34,890 nt of DNA from Deltaproteobacteria bacterium. GTDB taxonomy: Bacteria; Desulfobacterota; Desulfuromonadia; Desulfuromonadales; BM103. Below are positions 25,478 through 33,555 of this stretch, piece by piece. Made by a program: the position numbers and the translations under genes. The stretch covers positions 1-34,890 of the forward strand of contig JAGXHM010000130.1 of assembly GCA_024636155.1 (NCBI GenBank). The letters run 5' to 3'. Under the pieces are notes generated by a model that did not search any database, was not told the origin of the DNA, and was given only the letters and a program-made list of their open reading frames with translations. How positions within the stretch are numbered: the first letter of the stretch is position 1; every line of letters starts with the position of its first letter.

Positions 25478-26590
25478 ATGAAAGTAAAACGTCTACTGAA
25501 CATTGATCTCCTGAAATTACCTCTCAATAAGACCATATTCAAAGTCAAAGCCAAAGAAGTAGGTCTCCCTCCAGGCACTTTGATCCATGTCGGAGAACGT
25601 AAAGCTGAGAAGCCGGTCATCAGTCTGGTCAACTATGACCAATCTCTCTTTGAGACTGGTACAGACCTTACTGTCGAGGAGGCTATGGTATTCAAAGAGA
25701 CGCCTACTGTTAGCTGGATCAACCTGAGCGGCATTCATGACATTACAATCATCGAGCAGTTCGGCCTAAATTTTGGTATTCACCCTCTAGCCCTCGAGGA
25801 TATCCTCAATACCCAACATCGCCCAAAACTTGAGGAGTTCGATGATTACAGCCTGATCATCCTTAAACAACTGTTATTCGATGACAAAACACAGACGATT
25901 CAAACCGAGCAGGTGAGCCTAGTACTCGGTCCGCACTACCTTCTCTCCTTTCAGGAAATTGAGGAAGATGTCTTTGGTGCAGTACGAAGCCGACTTAAAC
26001 GAGGTAACGGCCGTATCCGTCAACGCGGGCCAGATTATCTGGCCTACGCCCTGCTAGACACCATTGTTGACAGCTACTTTCACATACTTGAGGCCATTGG
26101 GGACAAGCTTGTTCTTCTCGAAGAAAATCTGCTTAGAAACCCGGACCAAACAACCCTTACCCAGATCCATCACTACAAAAAAGAGCTTCTGTCGCTGCGC
26201 AAAGCAGTCTGGCCGCTGCGCGAGGTCATCAGTGGTCTACTCAAGAATGAATCGGCACTGATCAGTGAAGATACCCAGGTTTTTCTGCACGACCTGTACG
26301 ACCATACGATCCAGGTTTTCGATACCGTGGAAATGTTTCGCGACACCGTTTCGGGACTACAAGATCTTTACATGTCGGCTATGAGTAACCGTATGAACGA
26401 AATCATGAAGGTCTTGACCATCATTGCCTCAATTTTTATACCACTGACTTTCATCGCTGGAATTTACGGCATGAACTTCGAGTATATGCCTGAGCTCAAG
26501 TGGGATGCAGGGTACTTTGCAATCTGGGGGGTCATGATCGTCTGTGTGGTAGGCATGCTCATTTACTTCAGAAACAAAAAATGGCTGTAA
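25478..26590 (+). CDS. corA: CorA-family magnesium/divalent cation transporter
   Basis: This 370-aa inner-membrane channel has a large cytosolic N-terminal funnel (about 1–300) with a long stalk helix. Two C-terminal membrane helices flank the signature YGMNFEYMPEL; GMN is at 331–333, and the protein ends with a basic FRNKKWL tail. These are the defining features of CorA pentamers that carry Mg2+ (also Co2+/Ni2+). ALEDILNTQHRPKLEEFDDY near residue 105 is typical. The ATG at 25478 has AAGGAG at 25464–25469; a TTG six nt earlier is less likely. It lies 31 nt after the MscS gene. No terminator is evident in the 243 nt that separate it from the convergent ptsP. Confidence 0.96.
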   Translation: MKVKRLLNIDLLKLPLNKTIFKVKAKEVGLPPGTLIHVGERKAEKPVISLVNYDQSLFETGTDLTVEEAMVFKETPTVSWINLSGIHDITIIEQFGLNFGIHPLALEDILNTQHRPKLEEFDDYSLIILKQLLFDDKTQTIQTEQVSLVLGPHYLLSFQEIEEDVFGAVRSRLKRGNGRIRQRGPDYLAYALLDTIVDSYFHILEAIGDKLVLLEENLLRNPDQTTLTQIHHYKKELLSLRKAVWPLREVISGLLKNESALISEDTQVFLHDLYDHTIQVFDTVEMFRDTVSGLQDLYMSAMSNRMNEIMKVLTIIASIFIPLTFIAGIYGMNFEYMPELKWDAGYFAIWGVMIVCVVGMLIYFRNKKWL

Positions 26591-26833
26591 AATTGGTGGC
26601 AGTACACTTTCACCCGATGATCAAAAAATGCCGGGATACTCTTGTGTTTTTTTCTGTCCACGAATTAGGGAGAAGGGGGCACTGGCTTGAGGCCAAGCAT
26701 ACCGACCAGCATTTACATGAGAACGGTCTTCCCTGGGTCGTTCTTTTCTTTCAAATAAATTAATTGGCTAAATTGCATCGCAGAGACCTGATTTCACAAT
26801 CTGTTGTCCCTTCATGTTCAATCTTTTGGTTTT

Positions 26834-29182
26834 CTAATACCCCAATTCAACTTCCTCCAAAACTTCAGCAAGGTGTTTGCGAATTTGAACACTGCTGTCC
26901 ATGCGGTGAATCTCAGCCCAACACCGACAAGCTACATCCATGGAGACACCCTTAAGGAATGCCTTGGTCCGGGGAATAAAGGGTGCTGGCATGGAAAATT
27001 CACGTAAACCCATACCGATCAGCAACAGGAGGGTCAACGGATCGGTTGCCATCTCGCCGCAAAGACTGACCCCCTTACCCATCGATAGGGCAGTATCGGT
27101 GACTTCGTAGAGTACATGCAGGATGGCGGGGTGCAGTGGGTCATAATATTTGCTGACCAGAGGGTTGTTGCGGTCTGCGGCTAAAAGATATTGAACCAGA
27201 TCATTGGTACCAAGGGCAAAGAAGTCAACCTCGTTGGCCAGTTGCGGTACCATGCGGACAGCCGCAGGGACCTCAATCATGACGCCCAGAGGAACACTGT
27301 CAGCGCAGTCCAGCCCTTCTTCCTTGAGGTTAAGGCGGGCCTCCGCAACCACCTCCTTACAGGCGCGTGTTTCATCCATGCTGGAGATCATTGGAAAGAG
27401 CAGTTTAACCGGGCCATGTAAGCCCGCCATGAGGATTGCTTCGATTTGGGTGCGGAAAATGTCGCGATTGTCGAGCGATACTCTCACTGATCGCCAACCC
27501 ATGAATGGATTGTCTTCTTTGGGAGGGCTGAAATAGGGCAAAGCCTTGTCGCCGCCGATATCCAGGGTGCGAATGGTGACAGGTTGTCCGTCAAATTCTT
27601 TGACCACCCGACTGTAAAGCTCATATTGGTCGTCACGACTGGGGAAGTCACAGCGAGCCATGTAGGGGAACTCGGTGCGATAGAGACCAACACCTTCTGC
27701 GCCAAATCGCTTGGCAACAGTGATGTCACTGATCAAGCCGATGTTGGCTCGCAATGTGATGCGTACGCCATCAGAGGTCGTGGTCGGTTGGTCGCGATAT
27801 TGATCCAGACGGCATAACTCTCGGGTCTGATCCAGCTGTAGGCGTTGGTACTCGTTTTTGATAATTTCTGACGAGTTGATGTAGATGCACCCGGTCCCGG
27901 CATCCATGATCAGGCTGTCTTCCGGGGCAATGTGTTTGAGTGCACCGCGCACGGCGACGATCGCCGGAATTCCCATCGATTTGGCCATGATGACAGCGTG
28001 AGCGTTTTTTTCTCCGGTCTCAGTAATGATGCCGAGAATCTTTTCGCTGTCCAGGGTGGCCATGTCCGACGGTAAAATCTGTCTGGCAACGAGAATGCCC
28101 GGATGCTTCAGATGCAACGTCTGGCCTGAAGTATCACCGACCAGATTGGCAAGGATGCGCCGCCCGATATCTTCCATGTCCGAGGCGCGCTCTCTGAGGT
28201 AGGGATCCTCCATTTTGCGGAAGACTTCAATGTAGTCGGCTACGGTTTTTTCCAGAGCGTAAGCAGCGCTATGAGCGTTAGATATTTCATCCTGGAGTTT
28301 CTTGATGAAGCTGCGATCTTCAAGAATCATCAAATGTGTATGAAAAATTGCTGCATCGTTCTCATTAAGGCGCTCTGCGACCCGTTTCTCAAGAAAGATC
28401 GTTTGAATACAGGTTTTTTCCAAGGCGCTTTCAAGGTTTTTTAACTCGGTTCCAATGTCGACTTCATCCTCGTGCAGAATGTCGGCAAAGCCTAGGCGCT
28501 CTTCAAGAATAATGGCCGGTCCAATGGCGACGCCAGGATAGGCAACGCTTCCAGTAAGAACGCCCTGTTGAGCGTTTTCATCTGCTATCCCGGAGTCATT
28601 GAGGGTTTTTTGCGCCTGTGCAAGAGCCTGGTTGACGCGTTGTCCTTCTTCCTGATGCAGACGAATAGAATCGAGCAGCCGAGCGTTGATGACAATTGAT
28701 GTGACCTGGAAAGCAATTGTCGATAAAGCGCTTATCTCGTCTTTGCTGAACTGCCTGGGATCTTTAGTCTGCAGAACGATGACGCCGAGATGGTTGTTCC
28801 GATCAGAAAAAAGAGGGATGCCCAGGAAAGAATGAAAACGCTCCTCGCCAGTCTCCTTGAAATAGCGGTAACCAGGGTGCTCTTGGGGTTCTTCGATGGC
28901 AATGGCGTGACGCTTCTGGGCTGCCATGCCGGTCAGACCTTCGCCGATGCGCAAGGTTACTTTACCTACTGCTTTGCGGGAGAGTCCCTTGGAGGCTTGC
29001 AGGCGTAAAGTTTCGTTGTCGGGATCAAGGAGGTAGATTGAACAGACATCCGTATGCATACGGCGTGCGACAAGAGTCACAATGTTGCGCAAAGTCTCGT
29101 CGAGATCATGTGACTTGAGAATCAGTGCACTGATGTCTTCAAGAGTGGTAACGCCTATTTTTGCGCTTGGCTTACGTGGCAT
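26834..29182 (-). CDS. ptsP: PEP–protein phosphotransferase EI-Ntr (PtsP)
   Basis: This 782-aa enzyme starts the nitrogen-type PTS: it takes phosphate from PEP and passes it to an HPr-like protein (NPr). An N-terminal GAF domain (about 15–170) is followed by a linker and the EI N-domain. The phospho-histidine domain has H395 in NAHAVIMAKSMGIPAIV. The PEP-binding barrel shows GLYRTEFPYM, DIGGDKALPYF, GVMIEVPAAV, FFALGTNDLVQY and SLCGEMA. The swivel motif reads TGEKNAH instead of the common GGxTSH, but the His is present. No NPr or EIIA-Ntr gene is in the window. No good ribosome site is seen. A terminator lies about 100 nt upstream, so its own promoter must be close, or the terminator acts as an attenuator. 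Confidence 0.93.
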   Translation of the reverse strand: MPRKPSAKIGVTTLEDISALILKSHDLDETLRNIVTLVARRMHTDVCSIYLLDPDNETLRLQASKGLSRKAVGKVTLRIGEGLTGMAAQKRHAIAIEEPQEHPGYRYFKETGEERFHSFLGIPLFSDRNNHLGVIVLQTKDPRQFSKDEISALSTIAFQVTSIVINARLLDSIRLHQEEGQRVNQALAQAQKTLNDSGIADENAQQGVLTGSVAYPGVAIGPAIILEERLGFADILHEDEVDIGTELKNLESALEKTCIQTIFLEKRVAERLNENDAAIFHTHLMILEDRSFIKKLQDEISNAHSAAYALEKTVADYIEVFRKMEDPYLRERASDMEDIGRRILANLVGDTSGQTLHLKHPGILVARQILPSDMATLDSEKILGIITETGEKNAHAVIMAKSMGIPAIVAVRGALKHIAPEDSLIMDAGTGCIYINSSEIIKNEYQRLQLDQTRELCRLDQYRDQPTTTSDGVRITLRANIGLISDITVAKRFGAEGVGLYRTEFPYMARCDFPSRDDQYELYSRVVKEFDGQPVTIRTLDIGGDKALPYFSPPKEDNPFMGWRSVRVSLDNRDIFRTQIEAILMAGLHGPVKLLFPMISSMDETRACKEVVAEARLNLKEEGLDCADSVPLGVMIEVPAAVRMVPQLANEVDFFALGTNDLVQYLLAADRNNPLVSKYYDPLHPAILHVLYEVTDTALSMGKGVSLCGEMATDPLTLLLLIGMGLREFSMPAPFIPRTKAFLKGVSMDVACRCWAEIHRMDSSVQIRKHLAEVLEEVELGY

Positions 29183-29280
29183 GGGATTGTCGAGGTTAGT
29201 GGTTTGCGATTGACAGTATTATGATAACGGACAGACACCGTTTTGGCGAACGAAAAATAGAAGGATACAGCTGGTCTGCC

Positions 29281-29320
29281 AAAAAAAACGCCGCCCGGGG
29301 GAGAGAGGTCCCTGGCGACG
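29281..29320 (-). terminator. Minus-strand terminator upstream of ptsP
   Basis: On the minus strand CGTCGCC (from 29320 to 29314) pairs with GGCGGCG (29295 to 29289, one G-T pair) and runs into eight T. It would end transcripts coming from the fusion regulator gene before ptsP, or serve as an attenuator in a long ptsP leader. Confidence 0.7.
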
Positions 29321-29490
29321 CAAAAAAGGGAACAGGAATCCATAGAGTGGAAAACTGTGTGTCCCTAGACAGTTGTTTAAATATAATAGCAAATAATATG
29401 CCAAGACTGTGAATAGCTCGAGAATGGAGTTAACTGCCTGATCTTGGTAGGGTTACTTCTGTTGGAATGTTTGTACTGTTTTTGGGGAAG

Positions 29491-29508
29491 TGTGCCGTTA
29501 ATGGCACA
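29491..29508. promoter_or_regulatory. 18-bp palindrome TGTGCC-N6-GGCACA, candidate operator
   Basis: TGTGCCGTTAATGGCACA has perfect 6-bp arms around a 6-nt centre. It shares arm sequence and spacing with the palindrome at 29556–29573 and partly with that at 31936–31953. No T-run follows. Confidence 0.45.
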
Positions 29509-29555
29509 TGTTATGGTTCACCATGGGTGAAACGCAGTAGTGGTGGTGAAATAGC

Positions 29556-29573
29556 TGTGCCACTATTGTCACA
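29556..29573. promoter_or_regulatory. 18-bp imperfect palindrome TGTGCC-N6-GTCACA, candidate operator
   Basis: TGTGCCACTATTGTCACA lies 65 bp from the related site at 29491 and overlaps the weak sigma-54-like match on the minus strand. It resembles CRP/FNR-type sites in general form but has a longer centre than a CRP site. Confidence 0.4.
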
Positions 29574-29626
29574 GTGCCCATGACAATTTATGACAAATTT
29601 TGTCTTAGAAAGATTTCATGATTCTC

Positions 29627-31897
29627 TCAGCTTTTGAAACTTGCTCCGTTAAGGCCGCTACGGTTAAGCATCCGATAAAAGGTGCGTCTGGGAATTCCTG
29701 CCACGCGTGCAGCGGCAGAGACATTCCCGTCGGCTTCCCGCAAATAGCGGGTTATGAGATTTTTTTCTACCTGGTTGACATGTTGTTGGCGCTGACTACG
29801 CAAGTTGTCCTGATTTGTTTCATCCGGAGTTTGCAGAACCAACTCAGCAAAAATTACGGGAAGGTTCTCTAACCTGACAACTTCATCGTGAGTCAGTACT
29901 GCGGCTCTCTCGATAATGTTCTGGAGCTCGCGAATATTGCCGGGCCAGTGATATTGACGCATGGCATGAACTGCCCGGTCTTCAATCCCCAACAGTGTCT
30001 TATTGACTCGGGTGCTGGCTTTGGCAATAAATGTCAGAAGCAGTTCGTCCAGAGATTCGAGGCGGTTGCGCAGTGGCGGCATGGTGATGGTGAATACGTT
30101 CAGTCGATAAAAGAGGTCCTCCCGAAACCATCCTTCTGTTACACCTTGCTCAAGATTGCGATTGGTCGCTGCAATCAGGCGTACGTCCACTTTGGCCGAG
30201 GCTGTGCCACCAACAGGTCGAATCTCACCGCTGTCGAGAACGCGCAGGAGTTTGGCTTGCAGCTTGGGGGTGATGTCACCGACTTCATCGAGAAAAATTG
30301 TGCCGCCATCGGCTGCTTCAAAGAGACCACGTTTTTCTGCAATAGCGCCTGTGAAGGAACCTTTTTTGTGCCCAAATAGCTCACTTTCAAGGAGGCTGTC
30401 AGTCAGAGTTGTGCAATTGACTGACACCAGTGGTTTGTCGGAGCGCTGGCTCTGGGCATGGATAGCGCGTGCAGTGAGCTCTTTGCCGGTACCACTTTCG
30501 CCCCGAATCAATACTGTCGTGGGTGTTGGTCCAACTTGATGAATAAGCTTGATAACTTCTCTGGTGCGCTGGTCTTTGCCGATAATCACCGTTTCACCAA
30601 ATTCCTGTTTTAATGCGTGTTGAGCGAGTTCGTATTTCTGGGTGAGCTTGGTGTGGTCTTCTTCAAGGCGTTTCAGTGAGTAAGGAAGGCACATGTTGCC
30701 ATCCGCAAGCTCACGGTACACGGCAACGGCATGCTCTCGGCAAGTTGTATAACCGCAAGCGCCACAATTGAGTTCATCTTTGGTTTCGTATTTATTCGTC
30801 GCTTGAAGAATTTGCCGTAAACGCTCGCTGCTCGGGGTTTTAGGACGTTCGTGTTTATTTGCAAAGGATTTGGTGAAACGCGGTAAGGGTATGTCGGTAA
30901 GGTAGTTTGATTTGGTCCGGTAATACACATTCTCATTCAGGTGCTGTTCGATAATCAGATTGCGTTTGGAGAATGTGGTCAGGCGGTTATTCTTGCCTGG
31001 TCCACCGATGCAGCCACCATTGCAGAAGCGGATATCAACCACTTTTGGAGAAATTCGGCCTGCCGCGAGGTCTTTGATGACCTCCATGGCATTCTCTTCA
31101 CCCTCGGTTTCCACATAATCCTGACTGATGATTTCACTGGCGATATCAAAAGACTTGAAAGGTCCTCCGGAAATTGCAAAAAGGCGACCGCGTTGTGGCT
31201 GCACGCCGTCAAAGGCTGTTTCACCAAGACGATTCAGGTCGAGCTTGCGATCCTTGAACATCTTGCTGAGCTCCTGATAGGAGATGACACAGTCGATGGC
31301 GCCCTCGGTTTGCTCTGCAGTGATCTCGAATTTACCGGCAATGCAGGAGCTGATGTAGATAATCGGGGGGTTGGTCGTGGTACGACTCTTGATGAAACGG
31401 CCGATTGCCACCATCGGCGAGACTAGGCCGATCAGGTTTTTGAGTAACTGCGGGTAGTGTCTTTCGATCAGGTCAACAATCGCCGGGCAATGGGTTGTTA
31501 TGAGAGGGTAGGGCTGGTTTTTTTCGAGGGTGTTACGGTAACTTTCGCGGAGCAGATCGACGCCAGCAGCTCCCTCGTGGACTTCTGCAAAGCCAAGCCG
31601 GCGCAGGCCGGTGACCAGTTGCCCGGAGCGAAGATCATGGAAAAAAGCAGGGTGTGAGCAGCCGAGGATGGCGATCGGCGGATTGTCGCCTGCAAGCAGT
31701 TGACGACAATCTTCAACATGGTCGGCAATGACCTTGGCCTTTTGTGAACAGCTTTTGATGCAATTACCGCATCCAATACAGCGGTTGTTGATGACTTCAG
31801 CGTAATTGCGATGAACGCGAATCGCTTTGACCGGGCAATTGCGGACACACGCATAACACTTGCGACAGTTTTCTTTGACGGTGATAATCTGGCCCAT
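29627..31897 (-). CDS. Fusion regulator: ferredoxin – [FeFe]-hydrogenase-like domain – Fe-S module – sigma-54 AAA+ – Fis HTH
   Basis: This 756-aa protein has no membrane segments. Two 4Fe-4S ferredoxin motifs use C11/C14/C17/C21 and C40/C43/C46/C50. A hydrogenase large-subunit-like domain (about 75–345) keeps the four Cys expected to hold the H-cluster cubane: C137 (TTHCP), C185 (SSC), C292 and C296 (FCNGGC). The proton-transfer Cys position is H136. A further Fe-S module uses C378/C381/C386/C403. A sigma-54 AAA+ domain (about 433–670) has Walker A GESGTGKE 466–473, the loop GSFTGA 513–518 (usually GAFTGA) and Walker B GGTIFLDEVG 531–540. A Fis-type HTH (NVSAAARVAGIPRRTFYRML, 725–744) ends it. 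The start at 31897 follows AGGGGAG; the ATG at 31921 is less likely. It probably senses H2 or redox state and activates sigma-54 promoters. Confidence 0.9.
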   Translation of the reverse strand: MGQIITVKENCRKCYACVRNCPVKAIRVHRNYAEVINNRCIGCGNCIKSCSQKAKVIADHVEDCRQLLAGDNPPIAILGCSHPAFFHDLRSGQLVTGLRRLGFAEVHEGAAGVDLLRESYRNTLEKNQPYPLITTHCPAIVDLIERHYPQLLKNLIGLVSPMVAIGRFIKSRTTTNPPIIYISSCIAGKFEITAEQTEGAIDCVISYQELSKMFKDRKLDLNRLGETAFDGVQPQRGRLFAISGGPFKSFDIASEIISQDYVETEGEENAMEVIKDLAAGRISPKVVDIRFCNGGCIGGPGKNNRLTTFSKRNLIIEQHLNENVYYRTKSNYLTDIPLPRFTKSFANKHERPKTPSSERLRQILQATNKYETKDELNCGACGYTTCREHAVAVYRELADGNMCLPYSLKRLEEDHTKLTQKYELAQHALKQEFGETVIIGKDQRTREVIKLIHQVGPTPTTVLIRGESGTGKELTARAIHAQSQRSDKPLVSVNCTTLTDSLLESELFGHKKGSFTGAIAEKRGLFEAADGGTIFLDEVGDITPKLQAKLLRVLDSGEIRPVGGTASAKVDVRLIAATNRNLEQGVTEGWFREDLFYRLNVFTITMPPLRNRLESLDELLLTFIAKASTRVNKTLLGIEDRAVHAMRQYHWPGNIRELQNIIERAAVLTHDEVVRLENLPVIFAELVLQTPDETNQDNLRSQRQQHVNQVEKNLITRYLREADGNVSAAARVAGIPRRTFYRMLNRSGLNGASFKS

Positions 31898-31935
31898 GAA
31901 ACTCCCCTGACGTTTTGACACTTAGTTTTCTCATT

Positions 31936-31953
31936 TGTGGCACGATTGTGTCA
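31936..31953. promoter_or_regulatory. 18-bp site upstream of the fusion regulator, related to the palindromes at 29491 and 29556
   Basis: TGTGGCACGATTGTGTCA matches the 29556 site at 14 of 18 positions and lies 39 bp before the start codon. It also overlaps one arm of a separate TTGACAC/GTGTCAA inverted repeat (31915–31921 with 31948–31954). Confidence 0.4.
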
Positions 31954-31987
31954 ATGGGAACAAAGATGAACCGGTTGTAGGGTTGTG

Positions 31988-32015
31988 AAGCTGCAAGCTG
32001 TAAGCTTAAAGCTGC
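31988..32015. repeat. Four tandem AAGCTNN heptamers after yajQ
   Basis: Four consecutive 7-bp units begin AAGCT (ending GC, GT, TA, GC), directly beside the yajQ stop codon. They resemble the heptamer-like DNA at 34590–34670. Confidence 0.6.
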
Positions 32016-32016
32016 T

Positions 32017-32502
32017 TTAACCCCTCATATTGATGAACTGCAGGTCGATACCGAAATCTTTCCCTTTGAGCAGCTGAATGACGTCCTGCAGGTCGTCAAT
32101 TTTCTTGCCAGTCACGCGCACCTGCTCTTCCTGAATCTGGGCCTGAACCTTGAGCTTGCTCTCTTTGATCGCTTTGACGATCTCTTTACCTCGTTCCTTA
32201 TCTATGCCTTGCAAGAGGGTGATGCGCTGGCGCATGGCACCGTGTGAGCCCGCTTCCTTCTTGCCAAACTCAAGACAGCTGGGGGAGACACTGCGCTGGG
32301 CCAGCTTGCCGCGCAGGATGTCAACCACTGCCGTCAGCTTGTAGTCATCGGCACCCAGAATAACGATGCAGTCTTTTTCCAGATCAATTTCGTTGTGCGT
32401 CCCCTTGAAATCGTAGCGTTGATTAACTTCCTTGCGTGCAAGGTTGACCGCATTGTCAACTTCCTGCATGTCAACTTTAAAAACAACATCAAAGCTCGGC
32501 AT
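32017..32502 (-). CDS. yajQ: YajQ-family nucleotide-binding protein
   Basis: This 161-aa soluble protein covers the whole family: [20 protein letters not shown] at the start, [33 protein letters not shown], and the end [15 protein letters not shown]. YajQ proteins have two RNP-like αβ folds; some bind c-di-GMP and act with transcription factors, others were reported to bind RNA or nucleotides. The ligand cannot be told from sequence. AGGAG lies eight nt before the ATG. It follows the peptide-transporter ATPase gene by 57 nt, so it may be the last gene of that transcript. Confidence 0.95.
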   Translation of the reverse strand: MPSFDVVFKVDMQEVDNAVNLARKEVNQRYDFKGTHNEIDLEKDCIVILGADDYKLTAVVDILRGKLAQRSVSPSCLEFGKKEAGSHGAMRQRITLLQGIDKERGKEIVKAIKESKLKVQAQIQEEQVRVTGKKIDDLQDVIQLLKGKDFGIDLQFINMRG

Positions 32503-32559
32503 GGTAACGGCTCCTCTAATGCTGGCTGAAATTTTATTCGATATCGTTATGTGGCTGTG

Positions 32560-33555
32560 TTAACTGTTGGTATTGCGAAATCGACCAACCTCAAGGCTGA
32601 AATGGCAAGCAGCCTGGTGTCCTGCTTCCTGTTTGATCAACGAAGGATATTCCCGCCGACAAATCTCCTGTACGTAAGGACAGCGTGGGTGGAAATGGCA
32701 GCCGCTCGGAGGATCGATCGGTGAAGGTATCTCACCGCTCAAAATCTGATGCTGACGAACGCGATTGGGGTCGGGGATCGGTACAGCATTGAGCAGAGCT
32801 TCGGTATAGGGGTGCCGAGGCTTCAGATAAAGCTGCTCGGCATCGGCGATTTCGACGATTCTCCCCAGATACATCACCGCCACCCTGTCACAAACATGTT
32901 CAATAACGCCAAGGTCATGGGAGATAAAGAGGTAGGTTAAGCCGAACTCTTCTTGAAGATCTTTGAGCAGGTTGATGATCTGGGCCTGAATGGACAGATC
33001 AAGTGCCGAGACCGGTTCGTCGGCAACCACCAGACGCGGTCGCACTGCCAAGGTGCGAGCGATGCCGATGCGTTGGCGTTGTCCACCGGAAAATTCATGA
33101 GGATAGCGGTCGTAATGTTCAGCTGAAAGGCCGACTTTTTTCATTAGCGTAAGAACCTGCTCGCGGATTTCTTTGCCGCGCGCCAGGTTGTGCACTACGA
33201 GAGGTTCACCGATGATCTCACCGACCCGCATGCGTGGATTGAGTGAAGAGTAAGGATCCTGAAAGATGATCTGCATCTCTCGTCGCAGAGCTGTCAGCTC
33301 GCGCTTCGGCATGCCGGTCACTGTCTGACCGTCAAAGATGATAGTGCCATCATCCGGCTCGATCAGACGTAGTAGCAGTTTGCCGGTCGTCGATTTGCCA
33401 CAACCAGATTCGCCTACCAGACCGAGGGTTTCGCCGGTTTTAAGCTTGAAAGAGACACCATCGACAGCTTTAAGCAGCTGTTTTGCTGCGCCGGGGCGAT
33501 TAGCACTGACCTTGAAGGCTTTCCGCAAGTTTTGAACGATAAGGAGATTCGACAT
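32560..33555 (-). CDS. Oligo/dipeptide ABC transporter ATPase, OppF/DppF type
   Basis: This 331-aa cytoplasmic ATPase energises peptide import. It has Walker [10 protein letters not shown] (48–56), Q-loop [20 protein letters not shown] (97–116), signature FSGGQ (155–159), Walker B LVVADEP (175–181) and H-loop [10 protein letters not shown]. The C-terminal peptide-transporter extension has [16 protein letters not shown]. The ATG at 33555 overlaps the stop codon of the upstream ATPase gene (TAATG), giving translational coupling; a longer in-frame upstream reading would run inside that gene. Opp/Dpp systems use this F subunit paired with a D subunit. No permease or binding-protein gene is in the window. 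Substrate (dipeptide, oligopeptide or nickel) is unknown. Confidence 0.93.
   Translation of the reverse strand: MSNLLIVQNLRKAFKVSANRPGAAKQLLKAVDGVSFKLKTGETLGLVGESGCGKSTTGKLLLRLIEPDDGTIIFDGQTVTGMPKRELTALRREMQIIFQDPYSSLNPRMRVGEIIGEPLVVHNLARGKEIREQVLTLMKKVGLSAEHYDRYPHEFSGGQRQRIGIARTLAVRPRLVVADEPVSALDLSIQAQIINLLKDLQEEFGLTYLFISHDLGVIEHVCDRVAVMYLGRIVEIADAEQLYLKPRHPYTEALLNAVPIPDPNRVRQHQILSGEIPSPIDPPSGCHFHPRCPYVQEICRREYPSLIKQEAGHQAACHFSLEVGRFRNTNS

Larger units (their letters stand above)
29183..29626. other. 444-bp intergenic regulatory-looking region between the fusion regulator and ptsP
   Basis: No protein gene is supported here. Besides the terminator it holds two 18-bp palindromes (listed separately), a perfect GACAAA-T-TTTGTC dyad at 29592–29604, and a weak minus-strand sigma-54-like match (TGGCAC, N5, TTTCA at 29562–29547). 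It is unusually rich in dyads for a simple 3' region. Confidence 0.5.

Noticed and set aside
26581-26763. A 60-codon frame overlapping the end of corA
   Set aside because: It has no ribosome site, odd composition and no recognisable feature. It starts within the last codons of corA.
29547-29562. Definite sigma-54 promoter for ptsP
   Set aside because: TGGCAC is perfect, but the near-invariant GC at -12 reads TC, and a terminator lies between it and ptsP. It is kept only as a weak match.
29556-29573. CRP binding site
   Set aside because: The TGTG…CACA form is similar, but the centre is longer than the 6 nt between TGTGA and TCACA in CRP sites, so only a generic operator call is made.
31897-31921. 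Longer N-terminus of the fusion regulator, starting at 31921
   Set aside because: The ATG at 31897 has an AGGGGAG site and leads directly into the ferredoxin motif. The extra eight residues would be coded by that ribosome site.
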